Origin: Moniliella sp. 'wahieum'
Taxonomy: Eukaryota; Basidiomycota; Moniliellomycetes; Moniliellales; Moniliellaceae
DNA length: 64,000 nt
Direction of reading: 5' to 3'
NCBI GenBank assembly: GCA_003971905.1
Contig: RSEE01000086.1
Coordinates: 186,001-250,000 of the forward strand
Positions 52,603 through 63,696 of the stretch are shown one piece after another (position 1 is the stretch's first letter; every line of letters starts with the position of its first letter). The position numbers were made by a program, and so were the translations under genes. The notes under the pieces are model-generated. The model saw nothing but the letters and a program-made list of their open reading frames with translations. It did no database searches and was not told the DNA's origin.

Positions 52603-55600
52603 TTACAAGTCCATCATGATCATCGCCCCTGCCAGAATCAAGTCCGGCACACCGTACCACACCCTTCGTGCCCCAGGTCCAACTCCAACTCCAGGTCCAG
52701 CTGCAGCGCCAGTTGCAGGTCCACTGGCCGTGCCTGGACCCGCACCCGCACCCGCACCTGCACCGCGCGCGAGAACCAACGACGACACGGGCAACGGGCA
52801 TCCCAACGCATTCCACCCGTCCGGAATGAGCTCGAGGTGCCGCGCCGCGGTACAAAAGCCCAGCACGGTAGGAAATGACATGGGCGCCGGTAAGCCCATT
52901 TCATCTTCCCAATCTCCTCCATCTCCCCAATCGTTCTCATCTTTCCCATCTTTGCCATCGCGCTCATGATGTCCATCGTGTCCATCTGGCCCATGCCCCC
53001 TTGGCAGCCGCTTGTCCGCCTTGGCCTTTGCCTCCACTCTCCCATCCAAGTTGGGACCTGTACCGCGGTCCTGGCCTTTCGCCCCTCCCCCTCCCGCTTC
53101 CCGTTCCGCTTCCGCTTCCGCCTCCGGTCCACCACCACTCGTAGCGGCACCGGCACTGGAGCCAATCTCTGGCTCAACGGAAGAAGCCTCAGTCGTAGAA
53201 CTGGGAGCAATCCCAGTCCCAGTCCCAGTGCCCGTGCCCGTGCCTGTGTGCGTACCAGTAGGAGGACCAGGCGGAGGGCGGGATCCGGGCCAAGGAACGT
53301 AAGGAGCAAACCCGACGCCAAGTGGGGCCGGGCACAACTGAGCCGTGACGCGGAACGCATGTGCCGACGTAGGCGCCGACGCAGACCCAGGCCCAGATGC
53401 AGATGCAGATGTAGGGGGATCGGCGTCCTGACTAAACGGCGTGTAGGATACGCGCAACCAGCGAACCGGGTGCGGCGTACGCTTTCCCCCGGCGCGACGC
53501 GTTCGGGCACAGAGGGTACAGAGGGTACAGAGGGCGCAGCGGGCACAGATGAAGAGGACGAAGAGGTAGATCGAGGTACGTTGGCCAATACCAAATCGTC
53601 CCCAAGGGTAGAGGAATAGGTACGTGCATCGTATACGGTTCCACCTCCAAGGGAGCGCACATTGGTGCATGCGACGTGGACGTGGATGTGGGATGGGCAG
53701 GGTCCTGGGCAAGATTGGCGGTTGGAGTGGAGGCCCAAGCTGGGGCAGAGGACCAGGTACGTTCCATCGCGTCCCACGGCGCAATCGCATCGGCATCGCG
53801 TTTCGAAACTGGCCATCCTCGTGCTCGCCCGCTTGAACGCCCTTCCGTACTGGTCCGCAGAGACTCGGGTTGCACCTCCTCCTGCGCAACACCACCTGGC
53901 CCAGCCGCCGCTGCCGCGGTACCAGGACCAGGTGCAGGACCAGGTGCAGGAGCAGGTGCAGGTGCAGGTGCAGGACTATGTCCACCCGGGCTGCGCCGCC
54001 CGGACGACCCAGCACACCCACACTCACCTGCACACGCAGCGTCGACGGGCGCAGGGTCCGAGGCAAGCTGAGCCTTGCCCACTGGGGCCGGGCTGCGCTC
54101 CAAGTCCATGTCCTTGTCCTGGTCCTGGTCCTGGTCCTGGTCCTGGTTTCGGTCCAGATCCTGGTCGGACGAGGCCAGCACAGGTTCAGGCGACCCAGCC
54201 GCACCACCGCCACCCAACGAACTGGGCACGTACGTCCCCGTCCCCGTTCCTGTCCCCATTCTTGTCCTGTGGGCGTGCCTGTGGACGTTCCCGTTCCCGT
54301 TCCGGTCGGCGTCGAGGTGAGCGGACGCGTGGGCGGACAGAATAACGGAAGGTCTTCCCATGGTGCTGAGGTCGTGGCGCTACTGGGAGTGGCAGTGGGA
54401 GTGGGAGTGGCCGTTGTGGCTGTGGCGGTGGTGGGAGTGGTAGTGGGAGTAGAAGTGGCTGGTGCAGAGCCCAGTTCGGTCGGTGAGGCAGCGCGAGCAC
54501 GAGTGGGGCCCAGGCCGAGCGAGAGGGGGGAAGGTGGATCGGCAAACGAGGAGAGGGAAGCTGCGTGGGGACGCATAGGCGGATTCGTAGGCGGATTCAT
54601 AGGCGGCTGCGGCTGCGGCTGCGGGGGGAGGTGCGGTGTAGCACGCGGTTTACGTTTTGCCCCGTCCAGGAGAGGTACCGTGCACTGGAAGTGGAGAGAC
54701 TGTTGGAGTGCGTGGAGCGAGTCACGGGGGGCCTCCCCCCACTTCGTCCGGAAGATGCACAGGGGGAAGATTGGACCATGTGGATTGGCGAGCTCGTTCC
54801 GCTGCTCGAGATGCTCGAGACCATAGGGACAGCGGGAGATGTACTCGTAGTTCCACTCGAAGGAGCACTGCTAAGTGCCAAGCCGTGTGGACTCGCGCGC
54901 TCCTGCCCACCGACGCCTTACTGGACTGCGCGGGAAGGGGGAAGAGCAACCGTCCGAACCGTCGTCGTGCTTCGTGTCGTGAGGGTGAGCGTGAGGGTGA
55001 GAGTGGGCGTGGGAGTGGGTGTGGATGTGGAGCACCTTGGCGGTGGAGGAAAGTGAGTGGGCCATGATCGAACGTGCGCCCCGGCGTTGCGGGGGAACCG
55101 GAACTGGGGGACTGGGAACTGAGGGACTCGGAACTTGCCCTCCCACGGGACCGGGTGGCGTAGACCCGACGGAAGCTGCAGGACCAGCAGCCGAAGCACC
55201 AGTGGACGCAGCGGCATTGGGAGCGGCAGCACCACTTGTTTCCTCCTGTCCCGCCGTCCGGCCCAAAGTAAGCGTGAGTCCACTGGAGGAAAGGCTATGC
55301 GCAGCCGAACAGCCAATCGGGTGGGGCGGGCCGTGGGACCAAGCTGCAGGAGCGGGACACGGTGCCGACGCAACAGGCAACAACGGGTGGGAAGCCGGAG
55401 GCGAGCCAGTCCCAGTCCCAGTCCCAGGCCCAGACCCAGAGCTAGACTTAGCCCTGGCTTCAGGCCAAGCGGGCCTGTGCAACGGCAAAGAAAGGGACCA
55501 ACTATGTTTGCCCTCTGCATCACCAGGAGGGGAAATAGAATGCGAGCCACGCGAGCCACGCGAGCCACGCGAACTTCGCTCCCGTCCTGATCCCGACCTC

Positions 55601-58600
55601 GACCTCACTCCCAATCCCAATCCCGGCGCCAACCCCGACCCCGACCCCGACCCCGATCCTGATCCTGATCCGGTCCTCGTCCGCACCGGGAGCAAGGGCC
55701 GCTCGGGCGCCGTGGCGGCCGTCTCGACGGACAACGCGCGGGCGGGACGGGATCGGTCCCGGGCGAAGGGAAAACGGAGCCAATGGCCGAGGCAGTGCCG
55801 GTGGCAGAGGCAGTGCCGGTCCCGGTACCAGTGGCAGAGGCAGAGGCAGTGGCAGAGGTGGGTGAGGGCCAATGGTGCGGCACGTCTCGGGAGGACGTAT
55901 GGCCATCACGTTTGAGTAATGGGCGCAACGACGGTGAAGAAGGCATCAACGTGCGCATCGCACTGGCTGACCGGACGCGGCGGAGAGAGCGATGCCCCGG
56001 AGCTGGTTTGGTCTCGGCTACGGTGCGCGTGTGCGCATGCGCAAGTGGTGAGGCTGTAGGTGCAGAGTGAGAACGCGAGTCAGTCCAGGTCAAACTCAAG
56101 CTCATCTCACACTAGCGTGCCACGGTCCAAGGACGTATGACGCAGCGACGAAAAGCGGGGGAAGGAGAACGAGAACGAAAACGAGAGAAGGAGAGAGGAA
56201 GGAAGGGGGGTACGTACCGTCAGCATACTCTGGTGTGCTAGGACTAGCTTTGAGCTGGTGCGCCGAAGGATGGTGGGAACGTTTGAGGCTCAAACGCGTG
56301 ATCCAGCTCCGGTCCCGCCGCACCGGATGCGTATCCTCCTGCGCCGCAAGCGGAGATACCGGGTCCTCCCAGTCCTACTGCTGCCACTGGGACCACTAGT
56401 GCCACTGGGACCACTGGGGTTACTGGGGCCACTGGGGTTACTGGGGTTACTGGGGTTACTGGTGATACCCATCACCGTTGCACTTTGCGACAAGGTTGGA
56501 GGCGTTGCGATCCGGGCGAGGGCATCGTGGTGCCCACCCCCCAGGCCAATCCAAGGACGAAGCGCATGAAGCGCACGCGACTTGTCTTCCGGGGGAAGAA
56601 CGGGAAGTTCTTCCGCTGGCGAAAGAGGGTCCTTGTCCATTCCCCCCTCTTTTTCTTTCGGCTTATCTTTCGCCTGATCCGGTTCAGGGTCCGGTTGCTT
56701 GTCCGGATCCGGTTGTTTGTCCTGGTCTCTTTCCTTGACTTGGACTTGGTCTTTATCTTTATCTTTGTCCTCGCCAGCGGACGGCGGACGGCCGTATGCA
56801 TGGTGATGCAGTGCAGCCGAGAGGTGAGACCAAGCTTCCTGTACCGACTCGGCCGCCGCAGCAACCGTGACGACTGCACCGGGAGCTGCGCCAGCCGGAC
56901 CGCCTCCGGACCCAAACCCTCCCGCTGGGCGGGGGGAGGCCGTACGCGCATCCCGCCGTACGGGGGGGGACGTTGTGCGTGCCCCACCCATACGCGTATG
57001 CGTATGCGTATGCGTATGCGTATGCGTATGGGGGTGCATATGCGGGGTGTGGACTAGGGCGTGATGGGTGTGGGGAGGCAGTACGGGATCCAATACGAGA
57101 CGAGGCGGCGCGCGAGGGCGCACGCGAAGTGGCACGGGACGATCCGGCACGAGAAGATGGTGCTCTTGAGGGCGTACGGGACGCAGCGCGCGAAGTGGGA
57201 TGCGAGCCGGACCCGGTCCGTCGGTACCCGTACGAAGCGGTGGTGGATGGGGAACTGTTGCGCGAAAAAGAGGAGGAAGTGGGATCTCCGAACGTCGTGG
57301 GGCTACCATTCCCTGTGCCTGTGGTTGCGGTTGTGGGTGTGGGTGTGGGTGTGTTGGGGGCGCCTGCAGGCCAGGCAGATGGAGCAGGACGAGCATGGGG
57401 TAAGAGCGAAAGACCTACGTGGACCTTACGTGAAGCACTAGGCGAACGCGGTGCCACCGACCCGAATGCCTCTTCGTCCTGCAGCGCGTGGTGGGCGTAC
57501 GCTTGGTACCCCTTAGGCAGTGAGGGACGGGTGGTGTGCGCGCGCGGACGAGGGTGCGAACTAACATGGGGCGTACCATGGGTGTGCGCAGTAAACAACC
57601 GAAGACGAGCTCGACCACGAGACCGACTTTCGTCCGGCGTCGACGTACCTGATCCCTCACCCTCACCCTCACCCTGCAGCGGCGTCGCAGTCCCACTGGT
57701 CACACTGGTCAAATCCGTTGTCGACACCCCGGGCACCCCGGCACATCGGGCTCCCCATTGTACCCAACCAAAAGGTACGGATCGAACCCGGGATTGCGCT
57801 CCTCGTCTCCGTTCCGTAGACTCTTGCCAGCTAAAAACCGGCCGCGGAAAACGGAAGGAGGCCCGTAGACGACTTGGCGTTGGTCTTGGAACGTAGGGTC
57901 ATTCGATAACACAATCCGAACCGTGTGCTCAGCCACCATCAGTCGTACTGCCAGACTGCACTTTTTCCGAGCAAACATGCTGATGGGCACTTTGGCTTGG
58001 CTCGCCTTGCCAGGCGCAGGGGGGGCAGAAGTAAAGGAGGTAGCTGTAGGTGGCTTACCACGAGCGGATGGTGCCATGGTTTCCTGCCAGCTCCTCCAAC
58101 GAGCTCGTCGTGGTAGCTGCGTCGGGCGCGGTGGGCGAATCGTCGGCGGAAGATCGACTGGACTGCCCGCTGGCTTCGGGAGAGAGGCAAGGTGTGTCGG
58201 GCAACGTTTGGTCGCTCTGCAGAATGGCTGGCCTGGCAATGACGACTGGAAGACGGTAGTGGAGCGTGCGGGTAGAGGAAGGATGGTCCGATGGCAGTTG
58301 CACAAGCTCCAATGGCATGGACATCCAGACAGGATCATGTTTAGTGTGCCAGGCAAATGCCCATGAAGCAAGTGCCATATCGCTCGACCTGCTTTGGCAT
58401 ACGCCCGAGCTCCCATCCCCACCAACAGGCGCAAGCACCACCGCCGTCCAATCTGAAAGCGAACCAACATCAATCGAAAGAGCGCCATCTCGTCAATCGA
58501 CAGTACATCCAGCACAGCTTGGGCACCTTGCGTCGCATCCCCGCGCAGCGGGCGCGGGACCAAGATCGCACCACCATGCGCATTGTCCCACGTATCCCTC

Positions 58601-59374
58601 TCGTCCCAACTAGCATTCCATGTCGAGGCGCCATCGAGAGACGGGTCGTCGTACAGCGAGTCAGTGTCGGGCTCCAGGTTGGAGAGGACAAGGGGCTGTG
58701 GCTGTGGCTGTGGCTGTGGTTGGGATGCGGGTGCGGGCTGTGGGAACCAGTACTGGCAGCACTAGAGCTGGCAGGGGTGGCTTGTTCTGAAGGCGCATCG
58801 GTCATGCACCTCCGCAGCGCGCGGGCTAGCAGGTTGGCATCCAGCGACGCAATGTCCCGGTCCGAATCGAGGCCCAAGCTGGCAAACCCACCGAGCAGAC
58901 CGGACTTTTTGCGTGTGGGGCGGCGGCGGCGCGAGTGGCTGGATGGCGTGCCGGAGGCAGAGGGCGAGGCAGAAGAAGGTAGCGCAGAGGCGGTGGCTGG
59001 CCCTCGGCGCGGGGCGGAGGCGCGTCGGAGCATGGGGCAGGGCGCGCGCAGCGGTGGCGAAGGTGCTTGGCAAAGCTGTCTTCGCCGTCGACGTCGCCGG
59101 GATAGGCGGTGGACGAGGACAGAGGCGCCGGGACAGAAAAGGCGAGGGCGTCTCGGTCGGGGCGAGGAGGAGGAGGCGGGAGAGGGGGTGGGGATGCCGA
59201 TGGGCCGGAGCGGGCGGGGGGTGGAGGCGCCAGGCGCGGGCGGGGTGGTGGTGGAGGTGGAGGTAGGGAGGCAGGCGGGGGTCGGAGGAGCGGCGGGAAG
59301 GGAGGCGACAGAGACGGAGGTGCGGCGGGGGCGGGCGGGGACAGGGACGAGGGGGTGGAGGGAGGGAGGGGCAT
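52603..59374 (-). CDS. Very large low-complexity protein, function unknown
   Basis: Not recognised. Frames on this strand cover 6.8 kb; I treat them as one gene, though two are possible. The N-terminus MPLPPSTPSSLSPPAP leads into FSVPAPLSSSTAYPGDVDGE and SGLLGGFASLGLDSDRDIAS, LDANLLARALRRCM, DSLYDDPSLDGASTWNASWD and GAQAVLDVLSIDEMALFRLM. A better-ordered block reads WMSMPLELVQLPSDHP, KVPISMFARKKCSLAVRLMV and TVRIVLSNDPTFQDQRQVVY. Ser/Gly/Pro/His-rich sequence follows for about 3 kb (Tyr-Ala or Thr-His repeats at 57 kb; Gly-Ser near 55.6 kb). The C-terminal block includes APMSFPTVLGFCTAARHLEL, IPDGWNALGCPLPVSSLV and VWYGVPDLILAGAMIMMDL before the stop at 52603. Ordered ends with a long disordered middle suggest a regulatory scaffold; an FNIP/Lst4-like protein crossed my mind but is not demonstrated. 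Many frame changes and possible introns. Confidence 0.45.
55636..55672 (+). repeat. CCCCGA/CCTGAT coding repeat
   Basis: Hexanucleotide repeat that encodes Gly-Ser repeats in the minus-strand gene. Confidence 0.75.
56991..57030 (+). repeat. CGTATG hexanucleotide repeat
   Basis: Six to seven copies of CGTATG. On the minus strand the alternative frames encode Tyr-Ala or Thr-His dipeptide runs in the giant protein. Confidence 0.95.
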
Positions 59375-59732
59375 GGCAGCAAAGGTAAAGCCGCTGGCAG
59401 AGGTGGGGGGGGGATTAGACGGGCGGCGGGGACAGCATGCAGGGGCGGTGGTGGTGTTCGTGGTAGTGGTGATTCGTGGTGGTGGAGGTGGTGTGGCGGC
59501 TGTTTATGGTGGCGGACCAAGGGCTGGATTGTGGGTTTGGTTGCGCCGAGGCGAGATGGGAGAAGGGATGTGCGGTGATGCGTGACTGGGGTGGCTGGGT
59601 GAGGATAATGCTCGTCTGGGCTGCGTTTGGATGATTGATTATCGCACCGCCTGTTCTGCTCTTAGCGGCTACCTCGTCCCAGTACTGCGTCTGGGCTATT
59701 CATTCGGTCCTCCATACCCTCAGTATCATCGA

Positions 59733-59760
59733 CAGTACCCTCAGTACCCTCAGTACCCTC
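59733..59760 (+). repeat. ACCCTCAGT 9-bp tandem repeat
   Basis: Three units of CAGTACCCT directly repeated in the giant gene's upstream region. Confidence 0.85.
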
Positions 59761-59917
59761 CGTCAAATACTTCGCTTTGCTTTGCTTTGCTTTGGGTTGG
59801 CCAGCCGCCCAGGCCGCTTGAGAATTCACGCCCATTTTCAACTTTCATCCACCGCTCCCACCTGGCCTCCGTCCGCCGTCTTTCCGCCGCAACACTCACC
59901 GCCTAACCACGCTCCAT

Positions 59918-59985
59918 CGCCCATCGCCCGTCGCCCATCGCCCGTCGCCCGTCGCCGGCGCCATCGCCCATCGCCACCACCACAC
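59918..59985 (+). repeat. CATCGCC/CGTCGCC 7-bp repeat
   Basis: About nine imperfect 7-bp units alternating CATCGCC and CGTCGCC. Confidence 0.88.
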
Positions 59986-60720
59986 CACTCGGGGCGATGG
60001 GCCCCCAGCAGCATCCCAGCCCAAACCCAGCCCTCCGGCTTTGCCCGCACCCAGCACCCTGGTACGTACACCATTATGGCCCAAGCTACTCCCGCTCCTA
60101 CTACGTAGCACTCACCTCCTCTCCCCCGCGGCTCCCCTCTGGCCCGCATCGAGCCACTCTGGCCAGACTCACCCTCCACACGCTCGCACTCATCCTCACC
60201 GCACTAGGCACTAGCCACTCGTCTCGCGCCCCGTCACCCTCACGTCACACGACTCGCGCCCCGCTTCCCATTCCTCCATCCCCTCGTCTCAGCGTGCACC
60301 TGTCACTCCCCCGCGCCTCCCACCCACACCAAATTGCAACCAAACGACGCATCCAAAAAAATCAAAAAGCTTCAACTTTCAACAATCTAGCCAATCATGC
60401 ATCATGAATCACTGGCCACCGCTCATAACCGCTACCCCTTGGCTGCTGCCATCGCACCCTCCGCCCCCATAGAGCACGGCAGGCTCTGCTAGCTTCTGGC
60501 CCTCTACCACCGCCACTTGGTGTCCCAACGTCCAATGCTCATCATCAAATCACCCCCTGTTTCCACCCCGCGCCAAGATCTGGACCATCGTGCATCGTGC
60601 CCATCATCCACACCATCCATCCACATCGCCCATCTCACACTGCCCTCTCAGAGTAAACATCCCCCAACGACGACCTGCCGGTGGGGGGAACGGTACCTGG
60701 TAAAGATGCGCAACGCATAA

Positions 60721-60767
60721 CGTACGTCGTAACGTCGTAACGTCGTAACGTCGTAACGTCGTAACGC
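60721..60767 (+). repeat. GTCGTAAC 8-bp tandem repeat
   Basis: Five units of CGTCGTAA flanked by CGTACGTCGTAA and AACGCGTATGCG. Each junction forms ACGT. Confidence 0.93.
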
Positions 60768-61490
60768 GTATGCGTGTGATGCAACACGGCTTAATGACAC
60801 CCACTATGTAGGCCCAGCCGCGACACTGGTCCAGCACGGGTAAGATCTAAGATCTAAGACCGCTCCTATTCTTATTCCTTTGGGCCGTGTCTGGCTCCGT
60901 GCTAGTGAGCTAGTGAGCTAGTCAGCGCTCAGCGCCCGACCGCCCATCGATCGTCCTCTCTCGATCATCCACCTCACCACGCAGTATCCGTTTCGGCACA
61001 AAACCTCAACCTCAAGCTACTCTGCCTTGAAGCTAGCTAGCTTGAAGCTTGAAGCTTGAACGTCCTTCTACTTGAAACCCCCTTTTCGTTCCGCCGTAAT
61101 TCCATCCATTGCAAAAGCGTAAAGCTTAACGCCCCACCGCAGCCAATTCACGGCTAACGCATCTCCCTTCTTAGATCGTATCCTCCCCAACGCGCCAACG
61201 CCAGCGTTCAACGTTCAACTGTTCATACATCCAACGTTCATCGCTCAACCAACACTCGCTATATCGGACAGGTCGTGTTCCTCTCGCTCCCTCTCTCGTT
61301 ATCATCGTTGTCATTGAATATTGAGCACTGAGCATGCTGGTATGTGCTTCATCGTACCCAGTGGAGCGTGTAGCAATGCACGCGGAATATAGCACCGATT
61401 CAGTGAGATTCGTATCCTGTACCACATCGTACTGGTACCCCAGCAGATGCCGTCCTCGGTGACATGTTGAGTAGGCCACGTCAACGCGTC

Positions 61491-61509
61491 AACGTTGAAG
61501 TTCAACGTT
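61491..61509. repeat. Perfect inverted repeat AACGTTGAA-G-TTCAACGTT
   Basis: Nine-base arms separated by one G, embedded in further CAACG units (TCAACGCGTCAACG before, CAACGG after). It is the clearest member of the AACGTT motif family in this window. Confidence 0.95.
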
Positions 61510-61591
61510 CAACGGTCTGCGTCATTGGACCATTGCACCACATCAACCCCACATCGTGTGCCATACGCGGTACGCCCGGCCATGCATCGGT

Positions 61592-61672
61592 ACTACTCAG
61601 TACTCAGTACTCAGTTGAGTACTCTCAGTCTCTGTGGTCAGTACTCAGTACTCTCAGTGGCCAGTCAGTACA
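61592..61672. repeat. AGTACTC palindromic repeat cluster
   Basis: At least six AGTACTC or GAGTACT units within about 80 bases (ACTCAGTACTCAGTACTCAG, then TTGAGTACTCTCAG and GTCAGTACTCAGTACTCTC). AGTACT is self-complementary, so the unit pairs with its neighbours on either strand. Confidence 0.93.
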
Positions 61673-62182
61673 TCACATGTCACAGCTTCTGGCACTTCCC
61701 AAAATGTCTAACCTAGCTAGGAACTGGTAACGTTGATTCGTATTGTAGCGCCCCGTCAGTGCATGTGAGTGGCTGAGCTCACATGCCATAGCCACATGTG
61801 GTATAGTGGTCCAGTCAATTCGCAATCCAAATGTATCCATCCACCTTATCAACGGTCCAAGTTGAACGTCAAGCTCGAGAGAGATCTCAGACAGTTCTCT
61901 CAACAACCCTCAACGCGTCAATACCTTTTCGCAACCTCCTCTCCTCCGGGGCGCAGGTCAACGTTAACGTGGCCAACTCGTATACCGTTAGTATAGTACT
62001 AGTGCCCAGCTAATAGTACTGGATGTTGTACTATAGGACCTAAGTTCGTATGTCCCTTTCCCCTTCTCTCGATTCTTTGTCCTTTCTTTTCTTTCTTCTC
62101 TGACACACGCTTTTGCCAATTCACTCTTCAACGCCAACAACCGGCCAATAACTGCGAGCCGTCCCCCCCTACATACCGTACC

Positions 62183-62250
62183 CCACGGTCATACGGTCTC
62201 ACGGGCGCACGGTCGCACACGGTCTCGCACACGGTCTCGCACACGGACGT
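62183..62250 (+). repeat. CACACGGTCTCG-type repeat
   Basis: Four to five imperfect 12-bp units (CACACGGTCTCG), preceded by shorter CATACGGTCTCACGGG variants. Confidence 0.85.
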
Positions 62251-63696
62251 ACACGTTAGACCTTCGTACCCCTTTACTATACACCACGCCGTGGCTCTCA
62301 CGTCCTACGACGAGCAAAACCGGCTAACGGACCAACCGACCTTCTCCTTTCGTGCTGCTGGAGACCACAGCCCGTATGATGCTTGGGCCCCGCCGCCATC
62401 AGTCATATGCACCGTTATTGCATCGTATGACCCATGGACTGTTGAGTACGTTTGTGAGTACTCAGACTGAGTCTCAGTACTCACTGAGAGCTGACACCCA
62501 CTAGAGTTAGCGATACGGTTGTGTGTTCTAGGCCAAGAGCGACCCATGGCCAATAGATGTTCTGCGTTCGGCGTTGCGCGCTGTTATATCATCAAGTTTT
62601 GTCGGGGTTCCTTTCGTGGCTTAGTTGTTACAAGTCGCGGGGATATAGTCTGAGTACTCAACACCCAGCACTGTTGTCTTATTAGTCTGACTCGAATCCC
62701 ACTGCCGACCGCATTGTCTTCACCTTGATGATTTGTCTCGGGCGATGTGCGACTAAGCACGGACCACGGACCCAAAGCTGCATCCAGTGCGCGTGTGGCG
62801 CACGCCCTAGAATCCAAAAGTGACCCCAAATATTATACTTTTCCTTTTCTCTAAGACCTTTCTCTTATTTGCGTATGACCATGCAGCGCAGTTGGCTGGG
62901 GCGCCTTGCTGCGCAGCCACGTAACCCATGGTTCGTGCTCGGAAAACGTGGGAGTCTGTCGAGGACGAGAAGACGAGAGGCTGCACAGTGGACAACGAAA
63001 AAGGGTGCAACTATTAAAGGAACCCGCCGATTATAGCAAAACGCCTGTTGTGATGCGGCCTGTTGTGATGCGGCTCGCGCCCCTTGAGAGCCAGTCCTTC
63101 CTTTCGCCTCTCTCTCAGTAATGGTCCTGGTTACCTACTGCAACGTCCCGAAGTGCAGTGATGCAATGGTAGAGAGAAGACAGGAGCTGGATTGAATATT
63201 GAACCCAGACAGTGAGGATGAGAAGAGGGAGAAGAAGAAGGAATTGCACAAGGCCAGAGATAGAGGATAGGGATACCAGTGGCGTAGTGTCCGCGGGGAT
63301 GTGTAAGAGGGTCAGGGTGACCTCGGATTTGGCAGGTCCTTAGACCCTGGGCCAACATTCCGTCTTACCCACTGCCTCTCTCCCTTCTTTTCTGCCAATA
63401 CCAAGCCCTACTAGTAGTTGTTAGTATCTCCCACCCGGCGGGCCGCGATCTCCATCTCCTCACCTCGCAACTCAACTGTTGCAGGCTATAGCATTTTCCC
63501 ACCTTTAGTATTAGCAGGCCAACGAAGGTCATCATATGGTAGTCAAGTAGGGCGGAAGAGAGGCACAAGGAAACGTGCCAATGCAACCGCACAACGAGGC
63601 ACGAGAGAGGCCGGGGGGGCGGGGACACAAAGCAACCCAATAAACCAACCACTCAACCAAGCCAAAGAAAAACATGGAACAAAACACACGCGACGA

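Larger units (their letters stand above)
59375..63696. other. Gene-poor, AT-richer spacer
   Basis: 4.3 kb without a supported gene. The left part is the promoter of the giant gene and is GC-rich. From about 60.3 kb GC content falls clearly, to roughly half in sampled lines, against well above 60 percent in genes. It carries many short tandem and inverted repeats: ACCCTCAGT, CATCGCCCGTCGCC, GTCGTAAC, GAAGCTT, AACGTTGAA/TTCAACGTT, AGTACTC and CACACGGTCTCG. Open frames are at most about 100 codons and have no domains. Confidence 0.65.

Noticed and set aside
60721-60767. GTCGTAAC array as telomeric repeat
   Set aside because: Only five internal copies, the unit is unlike known fungal telomere repeats, and genes continue on both sides.
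60300-63690. Transposon or LTR element in the long spacer
   Set aside because: No long terminal or inverted repeats, no target duplications and no transposase- or polymerase-like frame; only short motif repeats.
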